DNA of 64,000 nt from Sphingomonadaceae bacterium (lineage in GTDB: Bacteria; Pseudomonadota; Alphaproteobacteria; Sphingomonadales; Sphingomonadaceae), in NCBI GenBank assembly GCA_019239915.1, contig JAFAZF010000001.1:30649-94648 (forward strand), given 5' to 3'. The notes under the pieces were generated by a model. It was given only the letters and a program-made list of their open reading frames with translations, made no database searches and was not told the origin of the DNA. Position numbers and translations under genes: made by a program. The number at the start of each line of letters is the position of its first letter. Within the stretch, counting starts at the first letter, position 1. This document shows positions 16,380 through 25,664 of the stretch, piece after piece.

Positions 16380-18959
16380 CTAGCGGTTCCTCAATCCCGC
16401 GAGCGCCGCGAAGGCGTTGCCGGGGCGGGCGGGCGTGGCGCGCGGCGTTGCCAAGCCACGCCACAGCCAGCTCGGTTGTGGCGCCGGCTCCGGCGCCGGG
16501 CGGAAGCCGAGCGCGCGCATCAGCCGCGCGATCGCCGATCCGCGCAGCCCGAGCGACGTCGCCAGCGCGGGATCGGGCATGAACGGCCGCCGGCCTTCGC
16601 GGGCGCCGTGCGCCTGCACGCTCAGCTTCTCGATCATGTCGACCCGGAGCATCTGCTCGCCGAGATCGCGATAGCCCGCGCGGGTGAGCCAGGGCCGCTG
16701 CTCCGCCTCGGCCCGATCGACGATCACCGCGCCCGGCGGCGGCAGCGGCGGCATCGCTTCGCCCGCCTGCGCGGCGAGCAGCGCGACGCGCCAACGCATC
16801 GCCTCGGGGCGCACCAGCGGCGGCACGAACAGATCGAGCGCGCCGACCTTGAGCCCCATCTTCTTGGCGGCCGCGCGCACCTCCTGCTCGGCGGTGGCGA
16901 GCACGTCCGCGACCTCGTCGCGGCTCACGATGCCGCCGGCCTCGGCAAGCGGCGCGAGCAACGCGCGCAGCGCCGGCGGCGCATCGCGGTCGCGCGCCGC
17001 GGCCTCGATCGGCACCAGCGCGGCGAGGTTCTTGGCGACCTGGCCGGCGATCCAGCCGACCAACCGCTCCTCGACCCTGGCACGCGCATCCGGCACGAGC
17101 GGATCGAGCGTGCGGTGGAGGATCACGCGCGGCCGCGTCAGGCTCTTGCCACGCTGGAGCCGCGCGACGACGTCGCCGCGCCAGAAGATCGCGACCGGGC
17201 GGCCGGCGTCGGTCGCGAGCGTGAACGCCTTGTCCTCATCCTCGGCGAGCGCAGCCGCCCGGCGCGCGAGCTCGCCGCCCAGGCGGCGCTCGGCAGCCGC
17301 GAGCAGCCGTTTCATGTCGCCGTGCCGCGCATCCGCGGCCGGCACGAAGCGGAAGCCGGTGAGCGTGCCAATCGGCTCCCCGGCGACGCAGACGGTGCCG
17401 TCGTCGGCGACCTTCACCGGCAGCTGATCAATGCCCTTCTGGGCGAGGTCGCGCATCAGCACCGAGGTGCGGCGATCGACGAAGCGCTGCGTCAGCCGCT
17501 CGTGCAGCGCATCGGACAGCTTCTCCTCGAGGGCCTGGGCACGGCCACGCCAATGCTCGGGATCGGCAAGCCAGTCGGCGCGCTGCGCGATATAGGCCCA
17601 GGTCCGCGCTCCGGCGATCCGATCGGCGATCGTCTCGACGTCGCCCTGCACGCTGTCCAGCCGGGCGAGCTGCTCCGCAAACCACGGCGCCGGAACGTGA
17701 CCGCTGCCTTCGCTGAGATGATGGAAGATGCGCTGGACGAGACGGGCATGATGCTCGGCGCCGGTCTTGCGGAAATCGGGCAGCCCGCACGCCTCCCACA
17801 GCCGGCCGACCATTCCCGGCCCGCGCGCCCGCGCCCGGATGAAGTCGTCGCCGGCAAGCCGCTTCAACACCTGAAGGTCGACCGCCTTGGGTGCGGCGCG
17901 CAATCCCGGCTTGGTCGGCGGCGCCTCGAGCGAGGCGACGAGCTTGTCGGCCGAGGAGAGATCTGGCGTACCGCAGCGCCAATAGAGGTGGTCGAGCGGC
18001 GGAAAGACGTGGCCTTCGATCGCCGCCACCTCTTCGGGGGTGAAGACGGCGCCGCCACCCTCCTCACCTTCGATGCCGAGCGTGCCGAAGGTGCCGTCGC
18101 GATGATGGCGTCCGGCACGGCCGGCGATCTGCGCCATCTCGGGCACCGTCAGCCGCCGAGACCGCCGCCCGTCGAATTTGCGCAGGCTCGCGAAGGCGAC
18201 ATGGGCGACGTCCATGTTGAGCCCCATGCCGATCGCATCGGTGGCGACGAGATAGTCGACCTCGCCAGCCTGATACATCGCGACCTGCGCGTTGCGCGTA
18301 CGGGGGCTCAGCGCGCCCATCACCACCGCCGCGCCGCCGCGCAGCCGCCGCAGCATCTCGGCGACGGCGTAGACTTCCTCAGCCGAGAAGGCGACGACCA
18401 CCGAGCGCTTCGGCAATCGCGAGAGCTTCTTCGGACCGGCATAAGCGAGCGTCGAGAAGCGCGGCCGCGTCTCGATCCGCACGCCGGGCACGAGGCTGCG
18501 CAGCATCGGCCGCAGCGTCTCGGAACCGAGGATCATCGTCTCCTCGCGGCCGCGGGCTCGCAGGATGCGATCGGTGAAGACGTGGCCGCGCTCGGGATCG
18601 GCGCCAAGCTGCGCCTCGTCCAACGCGACGAACGCGAAGTCCCGAAGCCCTTGATCGTCGCTCCCGCCCTGCCGGGCTCCGCTCAGCGGCATGCTCTCGG
18701 CGGTGCAGAGATAATAGCGCGCGTGCGGCGGCAGGATCTTTTCCTCGCCGGTGATCAGCGCGACCTCGTTCCTACCCTTGATCGCGACGACCCGATCATA
18801 GACCTCGCGCGCCAGGAGCCGCAGTGGGAAGCCGATCATTCCGGAGGAATGTCCGCACATCCGCTCGATGGCGAGATGCGTCTTGCCGGTGTTGGTCGGT
18901 CCGAGAACCGCCACCGGGCTGGCATCGATCGTGGCGCGGCCGAGCGTGCCCATTGCCAT
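16380..18959 (-). CDS. SUV3-like DExH RNA helicase
   Basis: An 859-residue superfamily 2 helicase related to the mitochondrial degradasome helicase Suv3. Walker A is GPTNTGKTHLAIERM near residue 20, motif II is VALDEAQLGADPERGHVFTD, and helicase C-terminal motifs include VMGALSPRTRNAQ, DYLVATDAIGMGLNMD and QIAGRAGRHHRDG. A long C-terminal part includes a WxxR-rich module and ends in a low-complexity proline/alanine tail. It heads the helicase-S4-fdxA unit. Role in bacteria is presumed RNA turnover or remodelling. The start at 18959 lies just upstream of the ATP site, as in relatives. Confidence 0.9.
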   Translation of the reverse strand: MAMGTLGRATIDASPVAVLGPTNTGKTHLAIERMCGHSSGMIGFPLRLLAREVYDRVVAIKGRNEVALITGEEKILPPHARYYLCTAESMPLSGARQGGSDDQGLRDFAFVALDEAQLGADPERGHVFTDRILRARGREETMILGSETLRPMLRSLVPGVRIETRPRFSTLAYAGPKKLSRLPKRSVVVAFSAEEVYAVAEMLRRLRGGAAVVMGALSPRTRNAQVAMYQAGEVDYLVATDAIGMGLNMDVAHVAFASLRKFDGRRSRRLTVPEMAQIAGRAGRHHRDGTFGTLGIEGEEGGGAVFTPEEVAAIEGHVFPPLDHLYWRCGTPDLSSADKLVASLEAPPTKPGLRAAPKAVDLQVLKRLAGDDFIRARARGPGMVGRLWEACGLPDFRKTGAEHHARLVQRIFHHLSEGSGHVPAPWFAEQLARLDSVQGDVETIADRIAGARTWAYIAQRADWLADPEHWRGRAQALEEKLSDALHERLTQRFVDRRTSVLMRDLAQKGIDQLPVKVADDGTVCVAGEPIGTLTGFRFVPAADARHGDMKRLLAAAERRLGGELARRAAALAEDEDKAFTLATDAGRPVAIFWRGDVVARLQRGKSLTRPRVILHRTLDPLVPDARARVEERLVGWIAGQVAKNLAALVPIEAAARDRDAPPALRALLAPLAEAGGIVSRDEVADVLATAEQEVRAAAKKMGLKVGALDLFVPPLVRPEAMRWRVALLAAQAGEAMPPLPPPGAVIVDRAEAEQRPWLTRAGYRDLGEQMLRVDMIEKLSVQAHGAREGRRPFMPDPALATSLGLRGSAIARLMRALGFRPAPEPAPQPSWLWRGLATPRATPARPGNAFAALAGLRNR

Positions 18960-19211
18960 CTAGATTGGCACGACCGCGAGGCTTGGCAAGCCTTATCCCG
19001 AATCGATCCACAGGCTTCGCCGGCAAGCGTCCACAGCTTCGATCCGTCGCGGCAGATGCTCGGTTCATCCCTTGCTTGCGCACGGGTTGGCGCAGCTTTG
19101 TGGTTAATTCCTCTCACATAAATTGACTTTAGTTCGCTGCCCCGACAGCCCCCCTCAAGGCCCGTAGGCCGAGGCGTCTGTACATCGGCAACTACCGAGG
19201 ACTCGGCAGGC

Positions 19212-20759
19212 TTGTTTCACGCGGATGATCGTCAGTTTGCGCAGGGCGCCGCCATCGCCCTGGACTGCGCGGCGCATCCGGCGACGATGCTGCCCGCTCC
19301 GCTCGCGCGCCTGCTCGATCGGGCTGACCGCATCGATCTCGTCGTCGATCTCGGCAGCCGGATCGGCAGCCGCGCCTGGTTTCGCGGCGCCTCGACCTGC
19401 GCCGCGCTTTGCTGGAGCGCGATCCATTTCGCGCCTGGGCTCACCCCGCTGCCGGTTCCCGCCGCCCGCCCGCTCGCCGAAGCGCAGTGGCAGGAAGAGC
19501 GCGCGCTCGGCCTCGCGCCGCTCGCCTATGGCGGTGACACCGGCCGCCGCATGGGCGCAACGCGCGCGGTCGAGTGGCTCGCCAACGCGCCCGAGCGCCC
19601 GTCGCTCGACCTGACCGCGACGCTAGGCTTGGGAGACGGTTTCGCGCACGTGCTTGAGCGCGCGGGGGTCGCCGAGGGCGAGGCGCAGCGCGTCGCCGCG
19701 ATGGTCGGCAACGTCATTCCGATCGACGCGGTAAAGCCGGGGACCCGCATCGACCTGACGCTCGGCCGCCGTGCCGACCAGAATCAGCCGCGTCCACTTG
19801 ACTTGATGCGCTTCCGCGCTGCCTTTGATCTCAAGCTCGCGGTCAATCGCGTCGACGGGGCGCTCAAGCTGACGCGCGAACCGATTCCGGTCGACGATAC
19901 GCCGCTACGGGTGAGCGGCACGATCGGACCGAGCCTGTTCCGCACCGCGCGCGCGATGGGCGTGCCGGGTGCGGCGATCGCGCAGTATCTCAAGGCCATC
20001 GCCAGCCGCATCAACCCGCGCACGCAGGTCGCCGCGCGGGCGCGCTTCGACATGGTCATCGCCCAACGCCGCGCCGCCACCGGCGAGGTGCAATATGGCG
20101 ACCTCATCTATGCCGGACTCGACCAGGGTCCGAACCGCCAGCTCCAGATGCTGCGCTGGACCGACGCCGGGCGCGACGAATGGTTCGACGCCACCGGCAC
20201 CGGCGAGACCCATAACGGCATGGTGATGCCGGTGAATGGTCGCCAGACCTCCGGTTTCGGCATGCGCGTCCACCCGATCCTCGGCTACAGCCGGATGCAT
20301 CAGGGCGTCGATCTCGCCGCGCCCTACGGCACGCCGATCATCGCGGCGATGAGCGGCACGGTGACCTTCGCCGGCCGGCACGGCGGCCACGGCAACTTCG
20401 TCCAGCTCTACGCAAACAAGGATCTCGGCACCGGCTACGGCCATATGAGCCGGATCGCAGTGCGCGTCGGCCAGCAGGTCCGGCAGGGCGAGATCATCGG
20501 CTATGTCGGCTCGACCGGCCTATCGACCGGCCCGCACCTGCATTTCGAGATGTATCGGAGCGGCGCGACCGTCAATCCGATGACCGCCGGCAGCTTCAAG
20601 CAGACCGATCAGCTCGCGGGCGCCGAGCTCGGCCAATTCCGCGCGCGGCTCGCCAGCCTGATGGTCATGAAGACCGGCGCGCAACCGCTGCCGCGGGTCC
20701 AGGCGATCGCACTGGTCACGGCGGGGAAGAGCAGCGGCGCCAAACCGGTTGCTGGTTGA
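19212..20759 (+). CDS. M23-family (LytM-type) peptidase
   Basis: A 515-residue predicted peptidoglycan endopeptidase. The C-terminal M23 domain has HQGVDLAAPYGTPI (zinc His/Asp), then GNFVQLY, GYGHMSRI and the HLHFE zinc motif, so the catalytic residues are intact. The N-terminal region has a hydrophobic segment near residues 58-80 (ASTCAALCWSAIHFAPGL) that could anchor it in the inner membrane, and a middle DipM/NlpD-like region. The start is TTG 19212; ATG 19287 is an alternative that keeps the anchor. It diverges from the helicase. Likely acts in cell-wall remodelling or division. Confidence 0.88.
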   Translation: MFHADDRQFAQGAAIALDCAAHPATMLPAPLARLLDRADRIDLVVDLGSRIGSRAWFRGASTCAALCWSAIHFAPGLTPLPVPAARPLAEAQWQEERALGLAPLAYGGDTGRRMGATRAVEWLANAPERPSLDLTATLGLGDGFAHVLERAGVAEGEAQRVAAMVGNVIPIDAVKPGTRIDLTLGRRADQNQPRPLDLMRFRAAFDLKLAVNRVDGALKLTREPIPVDDTPLRVSGTIGPSLFRTARAMGVPGAAIAQYLKAIASRINPRTQVAARARFDMVIAQRRAATGEVQYGDLIYAGLDQGPNRQLQMLRWTDAGRDEWFDATGTGETHNGMVMPVNGRQTSGFGMRVHPILGYSRMHQGVDLAAPYGTPIIAAMSGTVTFAGRHGGHGNFVQLYANKDLGTGYGHMSRIAVRVGQQVRQGEIIGYVGSTGLSTGPHLHFEMYRSGATVNPMTAGSFKQTDQLAGAELGQFRARLASLMVMKTGAQPLPRVQAIALVTAGKSSGAKPVAG

Positions 20760-20760
20760 C

Positions 20761-20938
20761 CGCCATCCCAGCCAAGGCTGGGATTTCGCGCGGCAAGCAG
20801 TCCACTGCCATGCGTGCTCCGGCGAAGGCCGGAGCTCTGTAGGTCGAGCACAGCGTCCACCATCCGAAGCTCTGGTCTACGCCGGAGCACGATTCTCGCT
20901 GCCGCCATCCACCCGAGCGCAGCTTTCGCCGGAGTGAT
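20761..20938. repeat. Composite dispersed repeat between M23 and HerA genes
   Basis: It contains CATCCCAGCCAAGGCTGGGA, GTGCTCCGGCGAAGGCCGGA, a partly degenerate CTGGTCTACGCCGGAGCACG and AGCTTTCGCCGGAGTGATG. These are several modules of the same family, some decayed, filling nearly all the space between two convergent genes. Confidence 0.75.
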
Positions 20939-20950
20939 GTGATCGAACGC

Positions 20951-22621
20951 TTACCGCCCCTGGCGGCGCCAACGATTGATGACGCGGCCGAGCAATTCGG
21001 CCTCGCCGCCGCTTTCCTGCCAGAGAGAAGCGAAGCTCGGATCGGCGGAGGAGGGGCGCTTGGCCTCCTCCAGCGTGTCGAGCGCGACGCGAATCGGCAC
21101 CGAGACGCCTTCGCCGCAGATGATGCACTCGCGATTGCGCAGCGCCGGCACCGCCTCGAGCAGGCCGCGCCCGCCTTCCGGCATCGCCGAGCGGACATGC
21201 GCCTGATCCTTCTCGTTGTTGAGCCGCATCGAGATGATCGTGCCGCATTGCGAGAGCACGCCCTCGGCGAGATCGGATGGGCGCTGCGAGATCAGCCCCA
21301 GCGACACGCCATATTTGCGGCCTTCCTTGGCGATGCGCTCGAGAATGCGGCGCACAGCCGCCCCGGTCTGCACGCGATCGGATGGCACGTAGCGGTGCGC
21401 CTCCTCGCAGACGAGCAGGATCGGCCGCTGCGTCTCGTTGCGCGACCAGATCGCGTAATCGAACACCATGCGGCTGAGCATCGCTACCACCACCGAAGTG
21501 ATCTCGGACGGCACGCCCGAAACGTCGATGATCGAGATCGGCTTGCCGTTGCTCGGTAGGCGGAAGATGTTGCCAAGGAACTGGCCCATCGTATCCGCAA
21601 CGAGCATGCCCGAGAACATGAAGGTGTAGCGGGGATCGGAGCGCAGCTCCTCGATCTTGGTTTTGAGCCGCATATAGGGGCCGGTGTCGCCGGCGCGGTC
21701 GAGCTTGCCCATCTCCGTCACGATGAAGTTGAGCAGATCGGAGAGCAGATAGGGCACGGGGCTGTCGACCGTGAGCTTCGGCACGCATTCAGCCATGCGG
21801 CTCTTGGCCCGCGCGGCGTGAAGGCACTTGGCGAGCACGTCGAGATCCCGCTGGCGCTCGGATCCCTCCGAGGTGATCAGCACCTCGGCATGCTCTTCGA
21901 AGTTCATCAGCCAGTAGGGCATGGCGAGATTTTCGACGTCGAACAGCGCGCCATAGCCTTCGAACGCTGCCGGATACTCGCCATGCGGATCGATCATCAC
22001 GATATGACCCTGCGGGGCGAGCTCGCGGATGCGGTGCAGGATCAGCGCCGCCGCGGTCGACTTGCCGGTACCCGTCGAACCGAGCAGCGCGAAATGCTTG
22101 CCGAGGAAGGCATCGACATAGAGCGCGCCGCGCACGTCCTCGGTCGGATAGACGGTGCCGATCTCGACATGCGGGCGATCGTCCGTCGCGAACATCTCGC
22201 GCATGTCCTGCTGCGTGACCGGATGCACGCGCACGCCGGGCGCTGGATAATGGGTGATGCCGCGGCGAAAATCGCGGATGCCCAGCGTCGCCGTATCCTC
22301 GCGACCCTCGCCGAGGAAATCGATCTCGGCAGTGACGCCTTCGCCGTCGGTCTCGAGCCTGAGCGAGCGGATATTGGCGAGCAGCCACCAGTGGCCGGCC
22401 TTCATCTTGATCTGCGAGCCGACCTGACCGGAACGCGCGATGCTGGGATCGGCATCGTCGGCGAGCGCGGCGAGTAGCTGGCCGTCGAAGCGGACCTTGG
22501 CGCCGGCGCCCGAAATCTCGACGATGCTGCCGATCGGGCCGAGCGCGACGGCGCGGCGGCCGTGCAGCGACACCGGCTCCTCGTCATGCCCCACGAAGCC
22601 GCGCATGTTCATCGCATCCAT
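20951..22621 (-). CDS. HerA-like hexameric ATPase/helicase (DUF87)
   Basis: A 556-residue ATPase of the HerA/FtsK superfamily. An N-terminal HAS-barrel-like region (residues about 10-120) is followed by Walker A LLGSTGTGKSTAA, an IDPHGEYPAAF segment, Walker B ILLVCEEAHRYVP and the arginine-finger region ERIAKEGRKYGVSLGLISQRP. In archaea and some bacteria HerA works with NurA nuclease in end resection. No nuclease, SIR2 or other defence partner is adjacent here, so this is more likely the housekeeping alphaproteobacterial form. It is convergent with the M23 gene across a repeat cluster. Confidence 0.9.
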   Translation of the reverse strand: MDAMNMRGFVGHDEEPVSLHGRRAVALGPIGSIVEISGAGAKVRFDGQLLAALADDADPSIARSGQVGSQIKMKAGHWWLLANIRSLRLETDGEGVTAEIDFLGEGREDTATLGIRDFRRGITHYPAPGVRVHPVTQQDMREMFATDDRPHVEIGTVYPTEDVRGALYVDAFLGKHFALLGSTGTGKSTAAALILHRIRELAPQGHIVMIDPHGEYPAAFEGYGALFDVENLAMPYWLMNFEEHAEVLITSEGSERQRDLDVLAKCLHAARAKSRMAECVPKLTVDSPVPYLLSDLLNFIVTEMGKLDRAGDTGPYMRLKTKIEELRSDPRYTFMFSGMLVADTMGQFLGNIFRLPSNGKPISIIDVSGVPSEITSVVVAMLSRMVFDYAIWSRNETQRPILLVCEEAHRYVPSDRVQTGAAVRRILERIAKEGRKYGVSLGLISQRPSDLAEGVLSQCGTIISMRLNNEKDQAHVRSAMPEGGRGLLEAVPALRNRECIICGEGVSVPIRVALDTLEEAKRPSSADPSFASLWQESGGEAELLGRVINRWRRQGR

Positions 22622-22810
22622 TCGCCCGCTCCACTCCAGACGTACAGCCTTAGCTCGGGAAGATTAACAAACTGACGGGAAGCCGCTCGCCGTGCCGGTC
22701 AATGATCGCTTCATTGCTTGCCGATCGGCAAGTGGATCGCCGAAGGCATATCGCGTTCGAACCAACGCGGCGGCGTTCGAAACGGCACGTCTCGAGAAAC
22801 GAGGCCCGCT

Positions 22811-23866
22811 TCAGAAATCCACTGCTGCGGTGATCGCCGGCCCCGAGCCGGGCCGCGCCCTGCCCGCAACCCGCACACGATAATCGGCGGCGATCGTCAG
22901 CGTCGCATGATCGACGGGCGCGCGCAGCGCCAGCTGCGGGCCCGCATCGAGCCGCTTCGCACCGGGTTGCGCCGCACCCCAAACGCCACCGCCCACGGTC
23001 AGGCTCGCGCCGCCGCCGAGCCTTGCAGGATAGCCGGCGCGCGCGGAGCCGTCGGCGAACAGATCGCGCGAACGGATGCCGACGATGCCGGCCTGCGCAT
23101 AGGCATCGATCCGGAGCACGCCCGGAATCGGTTCGCTATCGACGCCGCCGGCCGCGCTTGCCTCCCAGGCGCTGCGGCCGCCCCGCGTGACGCGCTCGCG
23201 CCGCTCCACCGCGAGCCGGAACGGCACTTGCCGCAGCGGATGCCACTCGATCCCGCCAGCGACCTCGGCGCCGCTCTGCCCGAGCGGCGTATAGCCCCGC
23301 ACGAAGGCTGCGAGCGCACCGCTGTCGTCGAGCCGATAGGCGACGCGCGCGCCGCCCTGGCTACCGCCGATCTCGCCAGCCGGGCCGAGCGCCTTGTCAC
23401 CGCCGCCGCGCCCGAACAGCCATGCCGACCCCGACCAGCGGGACTGGGACAGTACCAGCGCCTGCGCGCCCAGCGAAAGCAGAGGCGCGTCGGGCGACGC
23501 GTCGCGGCCGGGAGGATCGGGTGCCGGCATCGCGGCGGCGGTCTCCGCCCCGACATAGGGCGCGAGCAGAGACGGGATGCCGTCGAGCGCATGATCCATC
23601 CGCGCCGGCTTGGACGGTAGCGCCACAGCGGCGGGGCCGGCCATCTTCAAGCTAGCGATTGCGGGCGGCGCATCGAACGACGCCAGGCGCAGCGGGACGG
23701 TCGACAGTGGTGCGGCGTCATCTGGCGCCAGCGGCAACAGCGGCGCTCCCGCCAGCGCCAGCGGCGGACGGGCACGCAGGCTAAGTCCCTCGAGTGCGGC
23801 GACGCGGACGAGCGCCCAGCCGCCGACGACCAGCACGACGAAGCGCAGCGGTGCCGCGCGTCTCAT
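22811..23866 (-). CDS. NfrA C-terminal-like outer-membrane protein
   Basis: A 351-residue exported protein with a signal peptide-like start (MRRAAPLRFVVLVVGGWALV), a proline/alanine linker, and a C-terminal beta-rich region of about 200 residues. That region begins near GEIGGSQGGARVAYRLD and contains GGIEWHPLRQVPFRLAVERR. It resembles the C-terminal domain of NfrA, the outer-membrane phage N4 receptor and exopolysaccharide exporter, but the TPR repeats of NfrA are missing. The start at 23866 overlaps the NfrB-like gene by 4 bp. Likely role: outer-membrane part of a small glycan-export system (inference from the pairing). Confidence 0.7.
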   Translation of the reverse strand: MRRAAPLRFVVLVVGGWALVRVAALEGLSLRARPPLALAGAPLLPLAPDDAAPLSTVPLRLASFDAPPAIASLKMAGPAAVALPSKPARMDHALDGIPSLLAPYVGAETAAAMPAPDPPGRDASPDAPLLSLGAQALVLSQSRWSGSAWLFGRGGGDKALGPAGEIGGSQGGARVAYRLDDSGALAAFVRGYTPLGQSGAEVAGGIEWHPLRQVPFRLAVERRERVTRGGRSAWEASAAGGVDSEPIPGVLRIDAYAQAGIVGIRSRDLFADGSARAGYPARLGGGASLTVGGGVWGAAQPGAKRLDAGPQLALRAPVDHATLTIAADYRVRVAGRARPGSGPAITAAVDF

Positions 23867-25275
23867 TCGGCGGGGAGCGCCTCGGGAAAGACGTGCGCCG
23901 TCTTCTCCCATCGCATCGCCTCGCCGCGCAACTCGCGCGCGTAACTGCAAAGCGCCCGCCGCGCCGCCATCATCGCGATGAAATTGCCGACGATCATGCG
24001 CGGCAGCACGCCGAGCGCCCAGCGCGCGCCATAGGCTTGCGCCACGAAGCCGGTGCGCATGACGACGCGCCAGAACGCGAGCGTGACGGTGGTCCACGCC
24101 AGCCAACCGGGTAGGCCGGGATCGGGAAGCGGGCCGATCCCGATCCAGGCGAGCACCGTTAGTGTCGCCCACAGCAGCAGCGCACCATAGGCCGCGACCA
24201 GGATCAGCGCGGCGAGCAGCGCGCGACGATCGCGCAGGCGCATCCAGTTCTCGGCGAACCCCGCACTCCAGCCAAGCCGATCCCAGCCGCACAGTGCGAT
24301 TCCTGCGATCCAGCGCGATTTCTGCCGCACTGCCGCTGCGAAGCTCGCCGGGAAATGCTCGCGCACTGCGACGAGACCGTGCACGCGCCCGCCCTCCCGC
24401 CGGCTCGGCAACCGAACGAACGCGCCCCGGCCGCCCGCCGCACCGATGCGAAGCCCGAGTTCGTAATCCTCGGTGACGCTGCCGGGATCGAACGGCAGCC
24501 CGTCCGCCGCGTCCGCGATCCGGGCGAGCGTGTCACGAGCAATGCCGCAGCCGACGCCGGCGGAAGGGATCGCCGCGCCGACGGCCTCGCGCACGACGAT
24601 GAGCTTGCCATGCGCCTCGGCGAACTCGTCGCAATAATGGCCCGAGACCAGCCGCGCCTCGATCCCACCGCGCTGCGCCAGCGGCAGCACCGGGAACTGC
24701 ACGAAGTCGAACCGCTCGATCAGCCGATCGAGCACCGCGATCTCGGCGCGATGGACGACGTCCTCGGCATCGTGGAGCAGGATCGCCTTGGCAGGAACCC
24801 GCTCCAATTCTTCGTCCCGCAGGAGCGCTGTCCAAAGATGATTGAGGCAATCGGCCTTGTTGGTCGGCCCGGCGTGCGAACAGACTACCGGACGCACGCG
24901 GGGGTCGCGCGCGGCCGCGCCGTGGACCAGAGCGATCGTTTCGGGATCGTTCGGATAGCAGCCGACATAGAGGCGATAGTCTCCGGGTCCGAATTGGGTC
25001 AGCGCAGTATCGATCATCGCTGCAATGACGGCCGATTCATCCCACGCCGGCACGAATACCGCGATCCGGCCAGGCTGATCGGCCCTCGCGAGCAGATCCG
25101 CGGAAGCGCGCGGATGGCGGCTGTAGATGGCGACGCGCCGCCACGACGTGCGGACCAGCCAGATCAGATCGACGACAAGCTCGTCCAGCCCACCAACGAG
25201 GAAGCCGACCGCTGCGAACAGCGCAAGCTCGTGCAGCGCCGCGTGCGCGGCGATGACCGTCGCCCCCTCGACCAT
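23863..25275 (-). CDS. NfrB-like inner-membrane GT2 glycosyltransferase
   Basis: A 470-residue processive-type GT2 glycosyltransferase. It has an N-terminal TM segment, then FVPAWDESAVIAAMIDTAL, the substrate motif TNKADCLN, the metal motif LLHDAEDVVH, the catalytic base region VTEDYELGLR and QKSRWIAGIALCGWD (QxxRW). Two or three TM helices follow (about 355-420). This is the GT half of NfrB, the phage N4 inner-membrane protein; the C-terminal MshEN domain that senses c-di-GMP in E. coli NfrB is absent. It is coupled to the NfrA-like gene by an ATGA overlap. Likely makes an envelope glycan. Confidence 0.85.
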   Translation of the reverse strand: MVEGATVIAAHAALHELALFAAVGFLVGGLDELVVDLIWLVRTSWRRVAIYSRHPRASADLLARADQPGRIAVFVPAWDESAVIAAMIDTALTQFGPGDYRLYVGCYPNDPETIALVHGAAARDPRVRPVVCSHAGPTNKADCLNHLWTALLRDEELERVPAKAILLHDAEDVVHRAEIAVLDRLIERFDFVQFPVLPLAQRGGIEARLVSGHYCDEFAEAHGKLIVVREAVGAAIPSAGVGCGIARDTLARIADAADGLPFDPGSVTEDYELGLRIGAAGGRGAFVRLPSRREGGRVHGLVAVREHFPASFAAAVRQKSRWIAGIALCGWDRLGWSAGFAENWMRLRDRRALLAALILVAAYGALLLWATLTVLAWIGIGPLPDPGLPGWLAWTTVTLAFWRVVMRTGFVAQAYGARWALGVLPRMIVGNFIAMMAARRALCSYARELRGEAMRWEKTAHVFPEALPAE

Positions 25276-25374
25276 CGGACACCCCCCTGAAGGTGAACGA
25301 TTCCTTACGGAGGCGATTCGATCAACTGTGGATTATCCTGTGGGTAAGTCTGTGTTCACTTTTTGGTGCACGTG

Positions 25375-25403
25375 TTGCGGAGATGCACAGAAGTCTGTAC
25401 ATT
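25375..25403 (+). promoter_or_regulatory. yefM-yoeB promoter with operator between -35 and -10
   Basis: TTGCGG (25375-25380) and TACATT (25398-25403) are spaced by 17 bp. The spacer plus the -10 contains an imperfect 20-bp palindrome ATGCACAGAAGTCTGTACAT (25383-25402, 16 of 20 positions symmetric) that includes the TGTACA core known from YefM operators. A start site 7 nt after the -10 box falls on the A of the yefM ATG, so the mRNA may be leaderless. Confidence 0.6.
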
Positions 25404-25409
25404 AAGAGC

Positions 25410-25664
25410 ATGTACGCCTTCAGCTTCACCGATGCCCGCGCCAACCTCAAGGCGCTGATGGACCGCGCCGTGGCCGACAAGGCGCCGATCACGATCACGC
25501 GCCAGCGCAAGGAAGGCGTCGTGATGATCTCGCAGAGCGAATGGGATTCGATCCAGGAAACGCTCTATCTGCTGAGTTCGCCGGCGAACGCGAAGCGGCT
25601 GCTCGGTGCGGTCGAGAGGATGAACGCCGGTAAAGGCGAGGAGCACGAGCTGATCGAATCGTGA
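25410..25664 (+). CDS. yefM: YefM/Phd-family antitoxin
   Basis: An 84-residue antitoxin. The N-terminal Phd/YefM DNA-binding fold is clear: FSFTDARANLKALMDRAV and PITITRQRKEGVVMISQSEW. A short C-terminal arm ([18 protein letters not shown]) should wrap the toxin. No Shine-Dalgarno sequence lies upstream of the ATG and the predicted transcript starts at or next to it. The stop overlaps the toxin GTG start by 4 bp. With YoeB it should repress its own promoter through the palindrome at 25383-25402. Confidence 0.93.
   Translation: MYAFSFTDARANLKALMDRAVADKAPITITRQRKEGVVMISQSEWDSIQETLYLLSSPANAKRLLGAVERMNAGKGEEHELIES

Noticed and set aside
16203..19121. 972-residue open frame on the plus strand
   Set aside because: Antisense shadow of the helicase in GC-rich DNA; the helicase frame has all the motifs.
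20951..22621. HerA as part of a defence system
   Set aside because: No SIR2, NurA, DUF4297 or other nuclease partner lies beside it, and its neighbours are housekeeping genes.
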